This document shows positions 61,939 through 64,000 of a stretch of 64,000 bases of DNA, in pieces. Location: the NCBI GenBank assembly GCA_913057725.1, contig CAJXOS010000012.1:1-64000 (forward strand), written 5' to 3'. The notes below the pieces were generated by a model that saw only the letters and a program-made list of their open reading frames with translations, was not told the origin of the DNA and searched no databases. The stretch comes from an uncultured Lewinella sp. (GTDB lineage Bacteria; Bacteroidota; Bacteroidia; Chitinophagales; Saprospiraceae). The stretch's first letter is position 1. Each line of letters opens with the position of its first letter. A program made the translations under genes and the position numbers.

Positions 61939-62243
61939 TAAAATCACTCTACATTTTCGTGCTGTTTCAAAGCTCTCTAAACTAAAGTCTTTCACAAAAT
62001 AAAATCCGCGAATCCGCCCTAGAATGGGGCGAGCTAAGGCCAAAAGCAGACGAATGATCAAATTGGCCCTTTAAACCACTTTTTGGACGGTGATCATTTA
62101 TTCAGAGTCGTTCATCAGCCATCTAGTCATTTTTATCAGTCGACACGGCACAAATGGAGCGTAGACTGTACATTAGTCGCAACATTAAGTACCACTTGAA
62201 AAATTACTTACCCACTTTTCTGTCGATTTTCAATTACTGATCC

Positions 62244-62264
62244 CACTTAAAATGAACCGTTTGG
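62244..62264. promoter_or_regulatory. Second LytTR-type box, upstream of the kinase gene
   Basis: ACCGTTTGG (62256-62264) fits the LytTR consensus. The preceding CACTTAAAATGA matches CACTTAAAGTGA at 61901-61912, so the two sites share an extended motif, CACTTAAA.TGAA.CGTTT. It lies about 70 bases before the start of the kinase gene. Confidence 0.5.
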
Positions 62265-62332
62265 CTCAGCATTTGAAAATCAAAGTCGGCAAGCTAATTT
62301 TTCTGCCTTACTAAATAAGAAATTACAGTTTC

Positions 62333-63409
62333 ATGGCAGGCTGGAGACAAAGATTAGCAGGCTGGCGTAATAAGTTTTTGCAAAGCAGGATGTGGCAAAA
62401 CATCCTGGTTTGGGTCCTGTTGTTCACCCTCATTAAGCTTACTGTACAGTTAGATGAAGAAACCACGGCCGCTGAAGTCTACGGTGTAATACTGGGCCTA
62501 TGTATCCTTATTGCCGTACCGATCTATATTACAAACTACCTGATACTGCCGCTGTGGCGCAAACGGTATTATTTCTGGGGTACGTTCTGCTATTTGTGGA
62601 ACTTGAGCGTATTTTCTGTTGCTGGTCCGCTCATTCTGGTGAGCATTACCAATATCTTCATTTATGCCACCGGTGGTGAACCCCTCAACACTACTGATTT
62701 CCATATTGGTGGGACCACAAACATATTTGGCACCCTCGCTATTTCGACGATTAGTGGAATCGCAATACGCATAGCCAGGGATAGCATCATTGCCACTAAT
62801 AAAAGCCAAGAGGCGGAGCTACAACTATTAAAAGGACAACTCAATCCTCACTTCCTCTTTAACACACTCAACAACCTCTACGGGCTAGCTGTCACGAAAT
62901 CTGATAAGCTCCCTGACCTCATGCTAAAGCTCTCGGACCTGCTCCGCTACGGCTTGTATGACACCCAATCGCAGTGGGTGCCCCTCAGCAACGAAGTACA
63001 GTATATCCAGAACTACATTACCCTGGAAAAGCTGCGCCTGGAAGAGCGAACACTCATCGATCTCGACATAGAAGGAGAAATCGATCAGCAGCGCATCGCT
63101 CCCATGCTGCTCATTGTGTTTCTAGAGAATGCCTTCAAGCATTTTGGAGCATCGGGAGATCAGCTACCGCAAATAAAGATCAAGCTGAGTATTCGAGAAA
63201 CGGTACTACAATTCAGCTGCTACAATAGCAAGGATGATCAAATAAAGGAAAGCCCACGCCAGCAGAATACTAGCGGCATTGGCCTCGCCAACGTGCGCAA
63301 ACGCCTCGATTTGCTTTACCCCAAACGTTACCAGCTGGGAATCCAAAATGAAGACACCAGTTTTCGTATATTTTTAGAATTACAACTTGACCCACTAACA
63401 ACCTCTTAA
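62333..63409 (+). CDS. LytS/YehU-type sensor histidine kinase
   Basis: A 358-residue kinase with four membrane helices (about 24-42, 52-72, 83-110 and 125-150). The His kinase domain has His173 in NPHFLFNTLNNLYGLA. The ATPase part has the N-box FLENAFKHF and the G2-like GIGLANVRKRLDLLY. The sensing part has no recognised ligand domain. It is followed by its LytTR response regulator four bases downstream. Its promoter region carries a LytTR-like box (62244-62264). Confidence 0.93.
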   Translation: MAGWRQRLAGWRNKFLQSRMWQNILVWVLLFTLIKLTVQLDEETTAAEVYGVILGLCILIAVPIYITNYLILPLWRKRYYFWGTFCYLWNLSVFSVAGPLILVSITNIFIYATGGEPLNTTDFHIGGTTNIFGTLAISTISGIAIRIARDSIIATNKSQEAELQLLKGQLNPHFLFNTLNNLYGLAVTKSDKLPDLMLKLSDLLRYGLYDTQSQWVPLSNEVQYIQNYITLEKLRLEERTLIDLDIEGEIDQQRIAPMLLIVFLENAFKHFGASGDQLPQIKIKLSIRETVLQFSCYNSKDDQIKESPRQQNTSGIGLANVRKRLDLLYPKRYQLGIQNEDTSFRIFLELQLDPLTTS

Positions 63410-63413
63410 TCGT

Positions 63414-64000
63414 ATGAGCATCCGTTGCCTCGTTGCTGATGATGAGCCTATCGCCCGCCAAATCGTGGTCGGGTATATCGAGCAAATTCCACACCTGGAG
63501 CTGGTTGGCACCTGCAAAGATGCATTTGAGGTCATGGATGTGTTGCGCAAAGAGGAAGTTGACCTACTTTTCTTGGATATCAACATGCCGAAGCTAAGTG
63601 GTTTGAGCCTATTGCGTAGCCTCACAAAACGGCCAAAAGTCATTCTTACTACTGCCTACCGGGAATATGCGTTGGAGGGCTTTGAACTTTCCGTTACCGA
63701 TTACCTTCTTAAACCCTTTTCCCTGGAGCGCTTCTTACAGGCTGTGCAAAAAGTAGAAGGCAACCAGCAGCCTGCACCTACTGTTGTGACCACCGCTCCT
63801 GCAGCACCTCCCAGCATTGAGCACCTTTTCGTAAAAGTCGAGCGGCAAATGATCAAGGTCATGCTGGAAGATATTCGCTACGTTTCAGCTTACGGCAACT
63901 ATATCAAAATTCACCTTCCAGAAGAGACGCTACTGAGCTTACAAACGCTCGGACAATTCCTCCAACGGCTCCCCGCCAAGGACTTTCTTCAAATCCACAA
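63414..64000 (+). CDS. LytTR response regulator (truncated by the window end)
   Basis: At least 195 residues, cut off at the window edge. The receiver domain has D9/D10, phosphoacceptor Asp55 in LLFLDINMP, and Lys107-like in YLLKPF. After a Pro/Ala-rich linker the LytTR domain begins with LFVKVERQMIKVMLEDIRYVSAYGNYIKIHL and continues past the end. It binds DNA direct repeats, and boxes fitting the LytTR consensus occur in the divergent region shared with the ABC operon. Confidence 0.95.
   Translation, partial: MSIRCLVADDEPIARQIVVGYIEQIPHLELVGTCKDAFEVMDVLRKEEVDLLFLDINMPKLSGLSLLRSLTKRPKVILTTAYREYALEGFELSVTDYLLKPFSLERFLQAVQKVEGNQQPAPTVVTTAPAAPPSIEHLFVKVERQMIKVMLEDIRYVSAYGNYIKIHLPEETLLSLQTLGQFLQRLPAKDFLQIH

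Overview
The window looks like a chromosomal segment from a Bacteroidota member, most likely a Saprospiria/Lewinella-type marine or soil bacterium. The evidence is a SusC/SusD pair, several proteins with type IX secretion (T9SS) sorting domains, a PorP/SprF-type protein, DUF2480 and DUF2911 family proteins, a zinc-free type B L31, Bacteroidota-style promoters (TTG, then TAnnTTTG) and many N-terminal lipoprotein signals. The organism name is an inference from family content. No rRNA, tRNA, CRISPR array, intact insertion sequence or prophage is seen.

Layout. 1-6 kb: an AraC regulator, small lipoproteins, an FKBP lipoprotein, a large M14 peptidase and ribosomal protein bL31 type B. 6-10 kb: a GlmU-like nucleotidyl/acyltransferase, a spermidine-synthase-like protein and a convergent WbpD/WbpE-like pair for a diacetamido sugar nucleotide. 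10-20 kb: a probable amino-sugar regulon made of a DeoR repressor, SusC, SusD, a cytochrome-c-like lipoprotein, and a BadF-type sugar kinase overlapping murQ. TTGCA operator-like sites lie upstream of both susC and murQ. 20-25 kb: housekeeping genes (scpB, DUF2480, GNAT, OsmC) and an A/T-rich Fic gene that sits between the end of the OsmC gene and a diverged copy of that same end. 25-36 kb: a secreted kelch protein, a lytic transglycosylase, a membrane-bound winged-helix/propeller regulator, and a divergent FtsX permease versus ABC ATPase plus NtrY-like kinase locus. The last locus carries what looks like a symmetric pair of sigma-54 promoters around shared upstream sites. 36-42 kb: an AhpD-like protein, a three-gene envelope operon with a DM13 domain, glyA and a purple-acid-phosphatase-like protein. 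42-55 kb: a T9SS cargo block with a PorP/SprF protein, its type B cargo, and a 3190-residue type A cargo with dockerin-like, cohesin-like, Kazal, PPC, 22 SprB-like and PKD domains. 55-64 kb: a HEAT-like secreted protein, a DUF2911 lipoprotein, an ABC permease fused to an M1 peptidase with its ATPase, and a divergent LytS/LytTR two-component system with LytTR-box matches upstream of both transcription units.

Themes. The window is mostly envelope and secretion biology, with local regulators next to their likely targets. The strongest new signals are regulatory: the sigma-54 bidirectional control region, the TTGCA amino-sugar regulon, the LytTR boxes, and helical-phase direct repeats before the winged-helix gene. 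The strongest structural oddities are the giant repeat protein with a recently expanded two-domain unit and the Fic insertion scar. All calls were made by reading; no database search or folding calculation was run.
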